Shown here: positions 1-12,711 of the stretch, piece by piece
Position numbering within the stretch: position 1 is the stretch's first letter
Layout: each line of letters starts with the position of its first letter
From: Climacium dendroides
Taxonomy: Eukaryota > Streptophyta > Bryopsida > Hypnales > Climaciaceae
Length of the DNA stretch: 64,000 nt
Reading direction: 5' to 3'
Assembly: GCA_950106755.1 (NCBI GenBank)
Contig: OX467089.1
Span: 7,132,501-7,196,500, forward strand
Notes under the pieces: model-generated
What the model was told of the DNA's origin: nothing
The model's database searches: none
What the model saw: the letters and a program-made list of their open reading frames with translations, nothing else
Program-made: the position numbers and the translations under genes

Positions 1-3000
1 TTGGACAAACTAACACTTCTTTATCCTTGATGAAAAAAAAAATTCAAATTTCAAACTTACATCAAATAATTGACAACAAGTGGATAAAAACTTTTATGTT
101 TTTGAGTTCTTGAAATTGTTGAAAGTCTTTTGATAAATAAATTCAATATAAAGTTGTTACTTTATAATTATAGATATTAGAAGGTAGAAGACAATAAATT
201 CTTTTGTAAACATGTTTATTTTAAGGTATTTATAAGTTTATAAATATAAAATTTTTATATTATATATTTATATAAATATCATGTATAAATTTATAAATGT
301 ATTAAATACATATTATAAATATATTATGTACATATATAAATACATTATATAAAATATATACGTATATGTCCATAAAATATTTTATATTTATAATTATAAT
401 GTAGAAAACTTAAATATAAATGTCTTCTACATTTTTCCATTTATTGTCTTTTCCATTATATATTTAAAATTTTAAATGTAGAAGACAATAAATTCTTTAT
501 ATTTATATACATGTTTATTTTAAGGTATTTTATATCATTTAAAAAATATAATTAAAAAAATTCTTTCAAATCAATTATATGGAAAAATTAATAAATTATT
601 ACAAAAGTCTAAATACTAATATTTACTTTTAACCAATATAAATTGGAAAAATTGAAAAATATAATGATTATATTTTAAAAACATTAATATTAAATTTTAT
701 GATTTTCTTAAGTTGGTGTTTTCCAAAATTATTCCAAAAGTATAAAAATCATGCTCAACCTTGAAGTATTTATAAACCCACTTACATATTGAGTATGTTC
801 ATGATCAAATTTCCATTAAAATTATTTCATCATTCTCCAAAAAGATTCAATATTTATTTTTTTATTTTATCCAATCATATTACATTTTGCCTTTTTTAAT
901 CACTATAATTTATATACTATCCTCATTCAAATTTCATCCTCATGTTATTTTTTTGCCATTTTAGAAAATTTATTACACAACAATATAACAATGGATATCC
1001 TTTGGGTGATCATATTTGATGATTTATGATTAATGATCTATCAAGAAATTAAAAAATAAATAATATAAAACTCTTTAAAAAATAAAACATTATTTTCTTC
1101 CATGTGTAAGAAAAATGATTAGAAAAAAAAGATTTTATTGTAGAAATGTAGGTACATGAGACCTTTAATCAATACACTTTCAAAAATTGGCCAATTTGTT
1201 TCTTCTTGTGAGATATGTTTAAACCGAATAGATTCATTTATAATAGTGATAGCTAGCTTTATATGAATCTTCATAGTAGCCTATAAATAATAGAGAATGA
1301 TTTCCATGTAAAAAAACTATTTTGAAGAAACTTTATAATCACAATTATCACTGTTGATGTTACTATAAAAGGTTCTATTTAAAGAACAATGATACACTTT
1401 GGGTAATTAAAAGTTTACAAGAAACTATTCACTATTTAATTTACTTATTGATATCATTTTTAAAAATGAATGTCTAAGAACTTTATGACAATTATAAAAA
1501 GAGAGAAGTTAAGTGATACTAAAATTGTAAAAGAAAGTTTTGGTCATAAGATTGTAAATGATAAGAATAAATATATAAGTCTTTAAGTTGATAGAGAAGT
1601 TCTAATGGAAGGTTTATTCAAGTAGTAAATTTTAACAAAAAATTTTAGTGTTGAAGAGTTTTTGGAAACCTTTCATTAGAATCGTTCATTCTTTGTCATT
1701 GTAAAAGAATGCACAATGAGTTCCTTAAAAACCTTTCTACAATCACTTTAGCTATATTTGGTTTTATTACTTGTATGACAAGCTTTTGGTGTAGAAAAGG
1801 TTTTACAAAACCTTTCATTGTTTACTATCGTGGAACAATGCAAAGTCCTTGAAAACCTTTCTACAATCAATAGTCAAAGATTTATGTGGCAAATTTTTAA
1901 GTTACAAGAACTCTAATGGCTTTGGAACTAGGATTGCACATTGTGCATATAGAAGAAATTATCCTTGAAATGATCATTTGGAACAAATTTTTCAATGGAT
2001 TATTTTAAAATTAGGAACCATGAAATTGACAAAGAACCTTTATGTATACATGAACTTATTTATTTATTTTCATTCAAAACAATTCTATATTTTCATTGAG
2101 AGATTTAAAAATCCTATATCAAAACTATTGAAAAAATGGAGTTGTCTAGGAGTTGAGTGTGAATAAAATCACAAACAAATAGAAAAGGTAAATAGGATGA
2201 ATTTCTTGCACGTGGCCTTCATATTTTAAACTATTTCTAATCCAATTATTTGAAAAATATAAATATAGATTCAAAGTGTCAAAAATGTTGCTTGAAATAT
2301 TTAAGAGTAGAAGCTAAATAGAAGAGCAATAGTAAAGTTAATCTACTTGAAATAACCTCATTATGCTTTTTTGACAAAGAATTACACTTAATAAATAAAA
2401 GTTAGGTGTACCATTAAACATGTTTTTAACAATTTTAAAAATATTTTCATCTCAAAATATTGTATTATGAATTACAAATTGAGATTATCTAGGAAGTCAA
2501 ATTAAATTTTTTCTTAAATTTTTTAAAAATCATTTTTGTTTGAAAATTCACTGAAAATACATTATATATATATAGCATGTGAATTTTTTAATGCTCGACC
2601 AAAATTCCATCTTACATTGAATAGCACAAAATGACCGAAATTTTGATCATGAAAATATTATTTAAAAAAAAGAAGTAACTCATTAATATTATGAATATTT
2701 TAGTTATTTATTAAAAATCTAAATTATGAAGATGAATACACCTATTTAAAATCAAACCATTTTTCTACTTATAAAAATAAATAAACTCTATCTAATAAGA
2801 TTATTCAAAGACAGGTAGCAATCACAAAATGTTTGTTAGGGGTTTAAAATATACAAAATTGAACCACCAAGAGTAAAAGTATGATAGTTCTAAACAAGAA
2901 CATAGAGAAGCCATGCCAAAGTCCATTGAGGTTGTGACAAGTGCTAGTTGTTGTGACAAATTCACAAAGTGTATAACTTGCAATCCAAAGCAAGGATCTC

Positions 3001-3889
3001 CCTACACCCAATTGCAACAAATTAACAAAAATGCATGAGTATTTGGCTAAGATGAGGCCAAACCATAAGAAGAAGGCAAAACAAAAATAGCCTATATCAA
3101 GTAAATACAATTACATAGCCTTCTTTGCCTTCTTCCCATTATATGAGATTTAACTTTTCTATGGGACTACAAGTTCTCCTACGTTTCCAAACTATGGGAA
3201 CTTAACCAATAGTTTGATGTGGCAAAATCATTGCTACATAAGATAATAATAATAAATCTTTTTAAATTTTAAATTTTTTTTTGAATAATTTAACTTTTTT
3301 TTTTTTAATATTTTCTAAATTTGGACAACAATGGATGTTTTCCGACATGGGGAACAAGCTTGAAATGGCCCTTTAGTGCAGCTCAAAATCATCTAATACA
3401 TGTTTGTTTGTGAAAGGTTAGTAAGTTTTGAATACAACACAAAATATGGTAAGCAACAACAAAGCTTTGTGGTTCCCCTATTTTACACTTTTAGAGTAGT
3501 TGATTGCAATCCTTTATTGCCAACTTGACGCTCCTCAACGAAAATCACATTCCATTTAGTAATTGGTCATCACCCATGATTGTCATAAAAATTTCCATTT
3601 CATTCTCCATTTGTTAAAAATTTCAACAAATGTTTCAATCCATAAAAATTACATTTTATTCATTAAATGAAGTTTGTTTGTTTTATATTTTTTATTTGTT
3701 ATGGTAAGATATCCAAAGATACCAAAATTGTGAGTCTTGTGATTTTGGTACCCTTAGAAAGCTCTTTATGAGAAGGTGTATGGAATTAAAGTTTTTATTT
3801 TACTTTATTCTACACTGGCAATGGCACAGCATACTAGTTTCTTTTAATTTTCCATTTAACGAAAGTTTGCGACGAATTTTCAATTTCGT
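1..3889. other. AT-rich intergenic DNA without recognisable gene
   Basis: The stretch is strongly AT-rich with many homopolymer runs and ATAT microsatellite tracts, for example around 240-400 and 2565. The longest open frames (62 and 88 codons) have AT-driven composition and no recognisable domain, so I do not call genes. Composition changes sharply to GC-richer DNA near 3890, where the next gene island begins. Confidence 0.7.
184..535 (+). repeat. pair of direct repeats about 294 bp apart
   Basis: A segment of about 50 bp starting GTAGAAGACAATAAATTCTT and ending with ACATGTTTATTTTAAGGTAT occurs at about 184-234 and again at about 478-532. A partial inverted copy (TGTCTTCTAC...TTATTGTCTT) lies between them near 421-450. 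It could be a degraded element end or a simple local duplication; no target duplication or coding capacity is visible. Confidence 0.5.
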
Positions 3890-5358
3890 TCAAATAGCAT
3901 TTCGTTCGTTGCCGATCCCCACCACAACTGAGACAGGGGCGTGGCAGTTCCGTCGAGTTCCCCTTCGTCTCTGTCGTGAGTACAACCAAAGTTTCAGTCC
4001 GTCAAAAAGTGCACGTCGTTCGTTCCCCTGCGTCGTCCCAATCGTTCTCGTGAGTGCGTTTCTTCTCCGTCGGGTCGGTCATTCGTCGCGAAGATTTCAA
4101 CGAGACTTCCCTTCCGTCGAGCCGGCATGTCTCGTTCGTTCGTTCGGCGCTCGCATCGTCGTCACCATGGTGTCGGACACACTGAAGCCCTGCCTGTCAA
4201 CTGTAGTAGAACAGGGATACTGCCGTCTGTTGTGTTGTTGTTGTTGTGTGAGTTGGTGTTGCGTTTTCTGTGCATGTGCGGTGCTGCTTCTGCTTGTGTG
4301 CATGACGCAACGAGCGGAGAATCGCGGTCCCGATCCACAGTCTCACGAGAAAGGTCGCAATTAGGCTTATATCCTACCCCGTGGTGCCGATGTTGTTGCG
4401 TGTTTTCGACGAAGAAGCTTACGTTAGGTTTGCGAGCCGCGGAAACAGGGAGAGTCGGATGATAAGATGAAGATGAGGCCATGGTGTTGATGCGCCGGAG
4501 GACCGACCGCCGGGAAGGATGGCGATGCAGGTGTCTAGCGGTCGTTTGAGGTGAGGAGGACGAGGATGAGAGCATATGCGATGTGTTGGGAGGAAAGCAG
4601 GTCGTTCGTTTTGCGGTGAAAAGAAACGTTTGTTAATTGCCGTGGTGTTTTGTTGAGCGTGAGTTGCGGTGTGGAGAGCGGTGCTTGCGTTTGGTGTGGC
4701 GAGGTGTGTGTGGGGCACGATAAGACGTTCTTTGGAATCGCGAGGAGTGATCGTGTTTCTTTTTCGTTCTTAATTGGAGGTGAGGTAGTCGGGAAGGGGG
4801 AGAGTGTGTGGAAACGTGGAAGAGGAAGAAGCGTCGGCGAGGGGATTTGATTGTGGAGTAAGTTGAGTTAGGCGCATTGTTGGACTGGCTGTTGGTTTGT
4901 AGAGTGTTTTCTTTGAGTTTTGGATTCGTGCGGAAGTGAAAAGGGAGGTCGTGTTCTTGGAGTGTTTTGTGCAACCGTAATTTCATGGCGCTCTCTGTTC
5001 TTAGTCGGGAGATTTTTGTTGTGCTTGATTTGGCGTGTTTATGAATTATCGCCGTCCAATTCAGGAAGGTCTTTTTAATCTGTGGCGATAAGAGGCTGAC
5101 AGTTACGAGCGGCAAGAGCCATCTAATCTTGCTTTAAGGTTGATCTTGTGGCCGATGACTGTTTCTGGAGTGAGGTAGTGAAGTTTTTGTTGACCGAGTA
5201 TGAGAGCCAGGTCAACAGCTGTTGTTGCTGACGCGGATTAGTTTGTGAATCTGTAGAGGCATGGACGGTGTAGGCATTTGGGAGACGCGGAGGACATGAG
5301 GCAACAGGAATGGAAAGGACTACGGTTTTCAACAGAGGGACGGGAATCGGTCACATAG
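3890..5358 (+). promoter_or_regulatory. probable promoter and 5' leader of the HECT ligase gene
   Basis: The AT-rich background changes to GC-richer, CGTTCGTT- and GTTGTTG-bearing sequence for about 1.4 kb immediately upstream of the HECT ligase coding region. Open frames exist on both strands but overlap one another, lack recognisable domains and are typical of GC-rich untranslated DNA. An in-frame TAG lies directly before the ATG at 5359, so coding sequence does not continue upstream without splicing. I see no certain TATA box; transcription start and any leader intron cannot be placed. Confidence 0.4.
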
Positions 5359-8300
5359 ATGGTGCTATCGGGTTTGGCTCTGTCCATTTTGGGGCTGTTT
5401 AGGTACATGCGACAAGCGACGTTGGTCCCGTCGTCACGGGCGCATCAGCAGCGGGCGGCCTCGTTGTCATCGGACATGGAGGTCATATCTTTGCGGGAGG
5501 ATGATCGGGCGCAACGAGCGGCCCTCTTGCAGAACCCTGAGCGGAGTCTCGTTGTGCGGGAGCGGGAGTTGGCCATGGAGCGCGGGTTAGAAATTCAGGA
5601 CAGAGAGACGCACTTCATGTCGTCTGCGCGAGCACAGGCACTGGTTCCGCCCATGGGCTTGCGCTCCACGTCCAGTAAGCGCAAACTGGACGATTATGAA
5701 ATTGGAATGGCGGAATCCTCCGTGTCTGCTACCTCGCAGGTTGGTGAACCTTCCCCTGCTTATGCACTCAGGATCCGTCTACTATGTCGTGTGAAATGTG
5801 TGCCTTTTCAGTTATAAAGAGCTGCCGATCTGTTATTTCTCGCCGGCTGGAGTTTTTGCTTTTGTTTGTTTCTATGTTGATCTCTTAGAGATCTTATAGT
5901 CGCTTTCAGTGTTCGACATCCAAACCCCACGCAAGCCCGTTACGAGAATGAAACTTTGGATCTACTGTTGCAGGTACGGGCGAGGAGGGAGAGCAGGGAA
6001 GATGTCTTGGAGGGGAGTGTCGCGGAGTCCAGCGGAAGGGAAAGGTTCGATATGGGGATGTCAGTCGGTGCACCGGAAGCGCAACCTCTTGACGGGGAAA
6101 GCCAAATGCGTGAAGAAGATGGGAACGCTGCCCTTGACGATGACTCGACCTGGGGTGATGAGCCGAATTGGAATGGGGGTTCCTTGGAAGCAGTCAGCGA
6201 GTCCAGTAAGGAACCTCCTGACAAAGTTGAGGACGGCAGCAGAGGAGAAGAGGGCAGTGCAGTTGAAGAGGTCAGTGTGGACCATGGCAGCAGCATTGAG
6301 GTCGTCTTAGATGAGTCTACGATGGTAGTTGATTTCGGGAGCAGTCCCTACGAGTTCACAGCAGGAAGTGATCTTTCAAACAGTTCATCAATCGTCGTAG
6401 GGTCATTAACCTCTTCTGGGGCAGATATTTCCTTCGTCGAAGGTACTGAAGTTGAGCCCAGTGAGCCGGTAACCAATGGAGGGAGGGTTGATGATCTTCC
6501 ATCATCAGATATAGAGGTGGAAGGGGAAGCAGAAGTTGATGATGAGTTACTCGTGGGAAGAGATGGTTTGACTGATGTTCAGGAGGAATCGATCAGTGGG
6601 GTTCATGGAGGCTCGGGTACTTCGATAATTAGACCTGGTAATTCTAGTGCAAGTAGCAGCAGCAGCGCCTTACTAAGCGGGAACCCAGCTGGGCAGATCC
6701 AATGTTCCCCCTCACCCATGGAGGTGATCCCTGCTCGTCTTCAATTCTTTGTGCGGACGTATGGACGTACAATTGTCCTGCACGCTCATGCATCTGATTT
6801 GGTGGAGTCTGTTCATCAGCAAATCCTTGCGAAGACTGGACTTCCTGTCTCGGAACAAAGACTAATTTTCGGTCGGCTTCAGCTGCAACAAGACCAGACG
6901 TTGGCGTCTTGCAATGTCGACAATGATGCCACACTGACCCTAGTTGCTCGGATGAGGAGTACCGCACTTCCTGCTTCGTGGCAACTCATCAATGACCTTG
7001 TGGCCACTATTAGGGTCATGTGTGCTGTAGGAGAACAACAGCTTGGTTTGAAGCTGATGCATTCACAAGATTGTGTGCGGGCAAGCGTGCAAGAGTTTTT
7101 GAAAATGGCCGTGAAGTCTGTGCCTGTTTCTGAGCACATGCAGGTAAGGGTTTTTCCTCTTTTGATAGCTATCTTTGTGTCCAGCTGGATTCTTGTATGT
7201 TATGGGCACAAAGAGATGTAGGGTTTTCCTGCAACGACTTGAGGATGGTTCATGCAATACGCTTTGGCCGAACTTGCACTGTTTATCTTGGCATTGTCTT
7301 TTTTATGAATGGACGATGCGCATTTGAAGAAATATTCTTCTCTGAATAATATCAGATAAAGTTTGAGTGGACATGACTTTTTGGGATGTACAGAGGTAGA
7401 CATGCAGGTATAGCATTTCTGTCAGGGAGGTTCATATAGTGCTGAAACGGCTTAGGGTCTTGTTGATTGCAGGTTTTTGAGCTGGCCGGAGCAACATCTG
7501 CCTTGGTTATGTTGCTTTTATCCCCTGTGGAGACTAACAGAGAATGTGCTGAAGACGCCATCAACATGTTCCTGGCTTCAAACGACGAGTATCTGCCTGC
7601 AAGCATTCACTGTCATTGTGCACCTCTGCTTCTAGATTTCTGCAAGCTTCTAGCCAAAAGTGCTCCTAACCATGCTCTGTATGCGTCCTGCCGGCAAGCA
7701 TTGGCTCGATTACTGGACTCTGTGCTGGAAGCGCACGGAAGTCCGTACTTCAACGAGGCTAAAGCAGATAGCATAGTTGAGGACTTTGCTCCGTTTGTGA
7801 ACGAGCTCTCGTCTCGGTTGACGCAGAATCTGCGGTTTACTGCTAAGGCTTACTTGAGCAAGGAAACACCTGTCAGCTTTTCTTCTTATGTGAAGGAAGC
7901 GAAGGACTTTACTGCATTTGTGATACCACTTTGTAAAGCTATGGAGGTTTGCAAGGGGTTCGATGCTTCTGGATCTGGAAGCAGTGCATTGGGGTCTACA
8001 GTTGTTCTTACGGAATGCCCAGATCTTCGTGATGGTGCTACGGAAGCTGAGGGGCTGTTGCCAGGTGAGACATCTTGTTACATTCCAGGTGGTATTTAGT
8101 TCAGGAAGATTAACTTTGTTCCTATAGGAAGGACTGGTACGTAGCTTCCAGTTAGTAGCAAGTATGTTTTCGAAGGCATGCATAGCTTATTTTAATAGAC
8201 GATCTTTGCTCGAGTTTATCCAGTGTTCTTCTGGAACTTGGTTTCGAAAGTTGTAGGGTGAGAAGGTCACTTGTCTCACTACGCTATTGAAAATTTCGTT

Positions 8301-11119
8301 GGGTACACCTCATCCTTACTCTTTTATCGTGCATGAATGTGCAGAGTATGATTATACAAGGAACATAGCAGCTAGAGTGGGTGCTGAGATTGGATCTCAT
8401 GGTTGGCTGCGGCAGTTATTTAAGGACCTCCTACACGAGATAGACAGCTGCCTGGAAGCTGTCGGGTTTGTCGTAGAAAGACAAAACGATTCAGCTGGGC
8501 CGGGGGTGACCGCAACTGAGGAACGTCCCTTTGGATGGGCCCCGTTCCTTGTTGTCCTCAAGGGATTGCATGCCATTGCAAAGCTTTATGAGGGGGCAAT
8601 GGTGGACCTGCTGGATATGCTGCTTGTGCGACGGATCTCGTTGAATATCTTGATCAGGCAATCTCGATGGCAGGTGATTACTCTGATGAAAACTTGGAAT
8701 TTAACCTCCCAAAATCAGTTGCCTAAAAGAAAAATTCAACTCAAATCTACTTTTCATTTTTCTAGATGAACTTGTTTTTGTTATATTCAATTTTGTAACG
8801 ACATAATGTGAATGTCTTCAGTTATTAGTTTTTTTAAAAGATTTTTGTTTTAGAATATTTAGTATATTCATCCATCAGACCTTTTAGGTCGGCAGCATCC
8901 TTAGAGTTAATGAGTGAGGGTTTGGACAATACCGAAATGTGCTATAATGTATGATTCTTCATATTCTTTGAAGTATGCATTAAAGGAAATGATGTTACGC
9001 ATGATTTTTATAAATTATGCATTTTCTGAAAACTTCTGTTTAGACCTCTGGCAAATTAATTTAAGAGCACATATCTTTGAAAATTCACCAAATATACGGT
9101 TTCTATATTTAGTACTTACGATAGTCTAATCTATGAAGTTATCAATGAAGTATAATTTGAATGCAAGGAAGAACTTAACACCCTAACTGAACTTAACACT
9201 CTTTTTAATTTCATGTTTTTTTAAATAGGATACTACATATCTGTAAGAATCCATCAACATTTTATAATCTCATACTTGGTAGCTTCATTATCAACTTTCC
9301 GTAAACTGAACTATAGCGTTGTAGAGAATTAAAAGTAGCGTTTGGTAGTAAGGGATTAAGTCTTCTTATCTGTTTGGCGTATTGAGAAACTGGTTGGTTA
9401 GAACACTGATGGTTGTTTTTAGTGACATTTTCTTTCGTCTTATATCCCTCATGGCTGTAGCAGGATGACGATTTCTGGTTATTGGATCACAAAGCATTAT
9501 TGGACTTTGAATCAAAGAGAAGATTGGTAATGGCTATGCTCCCTGAACCTCAAGATGACCATGATGAGCGACAAGAAATCGTGGTGAAGCGAGCACAGCT
9601 TTTGACCGAGTCTTTTGAGCTACTCGCATATGTTGACCCTGAAGTGCTACAAGGAGGTATCTCTGTGGAATTTGCCACCGAGGAAGCCACTGGGCCTGGG
9701 GTATTACGTGAGTGGTTCTCTATGATATGCCGAGAAATTTTTAACCCTCAAAACGCCCTTTTCTTGGCCTGTCCAAACGATAGACGACGGTTTTTCCCCA
9801 ATCCTGGTATGCCAAGGTTTAACTTTTCTTCTCTTGGTTATCAATCTCTTGAAGTAACTTCGATCATCACATGGGAGATTGTCAGGTAGTTGTCTGCTGT
9901 TTCAGAGCAGTTGTACATTTTCTGATTATTATATTCTTGTATTTTGCAGCGTCCGGGGTGAATCCAGGACATCTTACCTACTTCAGATTTTGTGGGCGAG
10001 TAATTGCGTTAGCTTTAATGCACCGTGTGCAAATGGATGTGGTATTTGCTCTGTCTTTCTTCAAGCAGCTGGCTGGGCTTCCTGTGCTGTGGGATGATGC
10101 TAAAGATGCTGACCCATGTCTTTATGAAAGCTGCAAGAAAATTTTGGAGATGGATGCCGCCTTGATCGACGCCGACGCCTTGGGCCTAACTTTTGTCAGT
10201 GAAGTCGAAGAGTTGGGTTCACACAAATCAATGGAGCTTTGCTCGGGTGGTAAAGACATGGTGGTGACTAGTGATAACCGTAGGCAATTCGTTGAATTGC
10301 TGGTCCAACGACGACTTGTAGCTTCAGTTGCAGAGCAGGTCAAATCGTTCTCACAAGGCTTTTCTGACTTGCTTGTGAACCGCACTCATCAGCAGTTCTT
10401 GCGAGCCCTTGAACCTGAAGACCTTGACCTAATGCTCTACGGAAAGGACCGGAACATCTGCCTTGAAGATTGGAAGGCACACACTGAATACCATGACTTT
10501 CGTGCAACTGACGACCAGATAGTTTGGTTCTGGCAGGTGAATCTTTCTTGTCCTTGTGAGTCTCACGATAGGCTTTTCAATTATGATTGGCTTTTTTGAG
10601 TGTTTGGTGGGAGTGTTTTTTGGAATATGCTCCTTTGTACAAGAATTCCTTTATCTCTGCTTGGTATTCTTGGTCCTGCAGCGAAACTAGCTCATGTGCT
10701 TGCGATATTCAGATTTCAGCTGTATTTTTCCAGTTTTCAGAACTTGTTTCCAACACTCTATTTGATTGATCGCAGTTTTAGAGTCTATTGTGCATTGTTT
10801 GGCTTTTTCCTGATATTCGATACATATGATACATAACAAGAGCTTGGAATGACAGGTTGTGGAGAAGATGACCTCAGATCAGCGGAGAAGGCTTCTTTTC
10901 TTCTCAACGTCAGTGACACACTTACCGGCAGAAGGCTTTGCAGGGCTATCCTCAAAGTTCCATATCCACAGGGCGCACACCGAAATAAGCTGGTTGCCGA
11001 CTGCCCACACATGCTTCTATCAGCTGGTTCTTCCGGCTTACCCAACGTATGAAATGATGTGCGCCCGCCTGCTGGCAATTACTGAATGTCATATTGCAGA
11101 AGGTTTTGGCTTTGCTTAG
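5359..11119 (+). CDS. UPL5: UPL5-type HECT E3 ubiquitin-protein ligase
   Basis: It should transfer ubiquitin from an E2 through a catalytic cysteine thioester to substrates; Arabidopsis UPL5 acts in leaf senescence via WRKY53. Proposed exons: 5359-5743, 5900-7143, 7473-8064, 8345-8673, 9464-9806, 9950-10536, 10856-11119, giving an open frame of about 1,247 residues. The exon 1/2 junction is the least certain (other acceptors exist at 5890 and 5909). Residues about 130-400 are acidic and Ser-rich. A ubiquitin-like domain (LQFFVRTYGR... to LVARMRST) lies at about 409-482, as in the UPL5 class. The HECT domain starts near residue 890; FFPNP joins ASGVNPGHL exactly across the exon 5/6 junction. 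The catalytic Cys is in LPTAHTCF, codon 11012-11014 (about residue 1213), and the protein ends in GFGFA. An in-frame stop lies directly before ATG 5359; ATG 5476 is an alternative start. It is longer than Arabidopsis UPL5 (about 870 aa), mainly N-terminally. Confidence 0.9.
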
Positions 11120-11859
11120 GCGGGACGTTATGGTAATGATTGTAAAGAGTAGAAAAATGCTCCGTGTATACATGAACATACAACCCAAGCCCTATTTGTG
11201 GGATAGGAGTGGTCTTTGGGGAGAGTGGTACCTTGACTTTATGCAAAGGAACGTCACCTTTTTCTGCTCTATATCAAGCTTGGTGATAAAGACACACTGC
11301 AGTGGGGTGGATATCGGTTTCGATTTTTTGCTGTAAAATAATAATCGAGATAGGCACTGAGAAATGATGCCGCATCAAGTTGGGGCAGGACTTCTTAGCT
11401 TGTTCGAGATATTCTTTATTGGATCCAAGGTGGAGGGACTATCATAGTGCTCATCCATATGTGCTCCTTCCAGTTTCTCGAGGGAATAAATGTGAATTTC
11501 TCTAGTATCTAGAAGCAACCGGGCTCTCTGCGTGGGTGGCAGTGTTTTAGGAGCTTTCATTTTCATTCCGTTCTTGCATTGGAGGACATGGAATGGCTTT
11601 TCCGTCTGGGTGTTCTAATGTACATTCTAATCTTGAGGTGTATCATCTATCCAAGTGAATGTGTCTTTGCTATGGTCATAAAATCTCTTTTCTGATAGTG
11701 CTGTGTTGTGGAAATCTGGTATCATAGAAGACATGCTAAATGTCTCACAGCTACGGTTAGAAAGAAAAGAGGCCAACATTTGTTCACAGCTATGCTTAGA
11801 ATTGTTTGCAGCTATTCTTAAAATGAAGAGGCCAACATTTGTTGCTCCTAACATGCACT

Positions 11860-11986
11860 ATTAGTGGATGGTACATTGATCACATATTGATGCATATATT
11901 GATGCATATAGTTGTGTATTAGTGGATGGTATATTGATGCATATAGTTGTGTATTAGTGGATGGTATATTGATGCATATAGTTGTG
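11860..11986 (+). repeat. 35-bp tandem repeat, three units
   Basis: Units begin with ATTAGTGGATGGTA at 11860, 11918 and 11953. The last two are near-identical 35-mers (TATTGATGCATATAGTTGTG core); the first carries about 23 extra bases including a second TTGATGCATATA. This is a short minisatellite abutting the TTAA-flanked element at 11993. Confidence 0.75.
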
Positions 11987-11992
11987 AACTTA

Positions 11993-12212
11993 TTAACCCT
12001 TAAATGTTGGGTTGGTGACCGTGGAAATTAGCCCTTTTGGAACCGTGGGATATCATCTAGTCAAAAATAATCATTGGGAGTCAAACTATTGGAGAAGATT
12101 TCCCCTTTCCACCTCTAATTCTGAGGATGAATAGTTGCATTTCTATCCTACACAAGAAAATTCCTTGTCATCCATCAAATGCAGAACGTCCACCTTGACG
12201 TTTGAGGGTTAA
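11993..12212 (+). mobile_element. TTAA-flanked MITE, family 1, copy A
   Basis: The element is bounded by TTAA on both sides. The left end reads TTAA-CCCTTAAATGTTGGGT and the right end, read inward, TTAA-CCCTCAAACGTCAAGG. The interior contains GATGAATAGTTGCATTTCTA and TTGTCATCCATCAAAT, both found in copies at 26082-26309 (reverse) and 26493-26687 (same orientation). It has no coding capacity. TTAA duplication with CCC-starting ends is the hallmark of piggyBac-type insertions; assignment to that superfamily is inference. Confidence 0.7.
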
Positions 12213-12570
12213 AAAAATGTTATAACTTTTAAAATATGATTGTCAATTTCATTTTACTACAATACTCTCATCTCATTTATAAATTAGAATATTTTTTTAA
12301 ATAATAAAAATGGAAGTACCCACCTTGTGAAAATCCATTTGAAACCTAAATGTCTACGGTTAGTAGCATGTGCATTTCTTGTAGGCTTGAGATAGTTGTA
12401 CAATAAATTTACTCGCAGCAAGAATATTTCTAAATTTGTTAAGGTATGTTTTCACTTAGTGTTAAAGAAAGTTGTTATTGAGAGTTTTAGGAATGAATTT
12501 GGACCTACTTTGGATCGGGTTCACATTGCAAACATCACCTCTAACATCGATTGTGAACATACTATTGGGG

Positions 12571-12711
12571 TACTCCATCTGTTTCTAAATAATATAGAGT
12601 ACTTGTGTTTTCTTTGTTTTACAAAGGAAATTAATTGAAATTGTTTCGGAGTACTTGTGTTTTATTTGTTTTATAAAAGAAACATTGATATTATTTAGAG
12701 CAGAGGGAGTA
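12571..12711. mobile_element. Stowaway-like MITE
   Basis: The element has TA at each border and imperfect inverted ends: CTCCATCTGTTTCTAAATAA on the left and TCCCTCTGCTCTAAATAATA on the right read inward. The ends resemble the CTCCCTC(C/T)GT termini of plant Stowaway (Tc1/mariner) MITEs. At about 140 bp it is typical in length. The interior holds two direct copies of GAGTACTTGTGTTTT followed by a TTTGTTTTA tract (12597 and 12652). Non-coding. Confidence 0.75.

Noticed and set aside
2844..3110. 88-codon hydrophobic minus-strand frame
   Set aside because: Phe/Leu-rich because of the AT-rich composition; no recognisable membrane-protein family, no conserved neighbour, no splice context.
3768..5332. 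Several overlapping open frames of 66-198 codons on both strands
   Set aside because: They overlap each other in different frames, have simple-repeat-driven composition (Cys- and His-rich stretches from GTT/CAA repeats), lack known domains and precede a clear gene start. Best explained as promoter and leader DNA.
8914..9129. 71-codon frame between HECT-ligase exons 4 and 5
   Set aside because: It lies within the 790-bp intron, is AT-rich, and the flanking exons join in phase without it.
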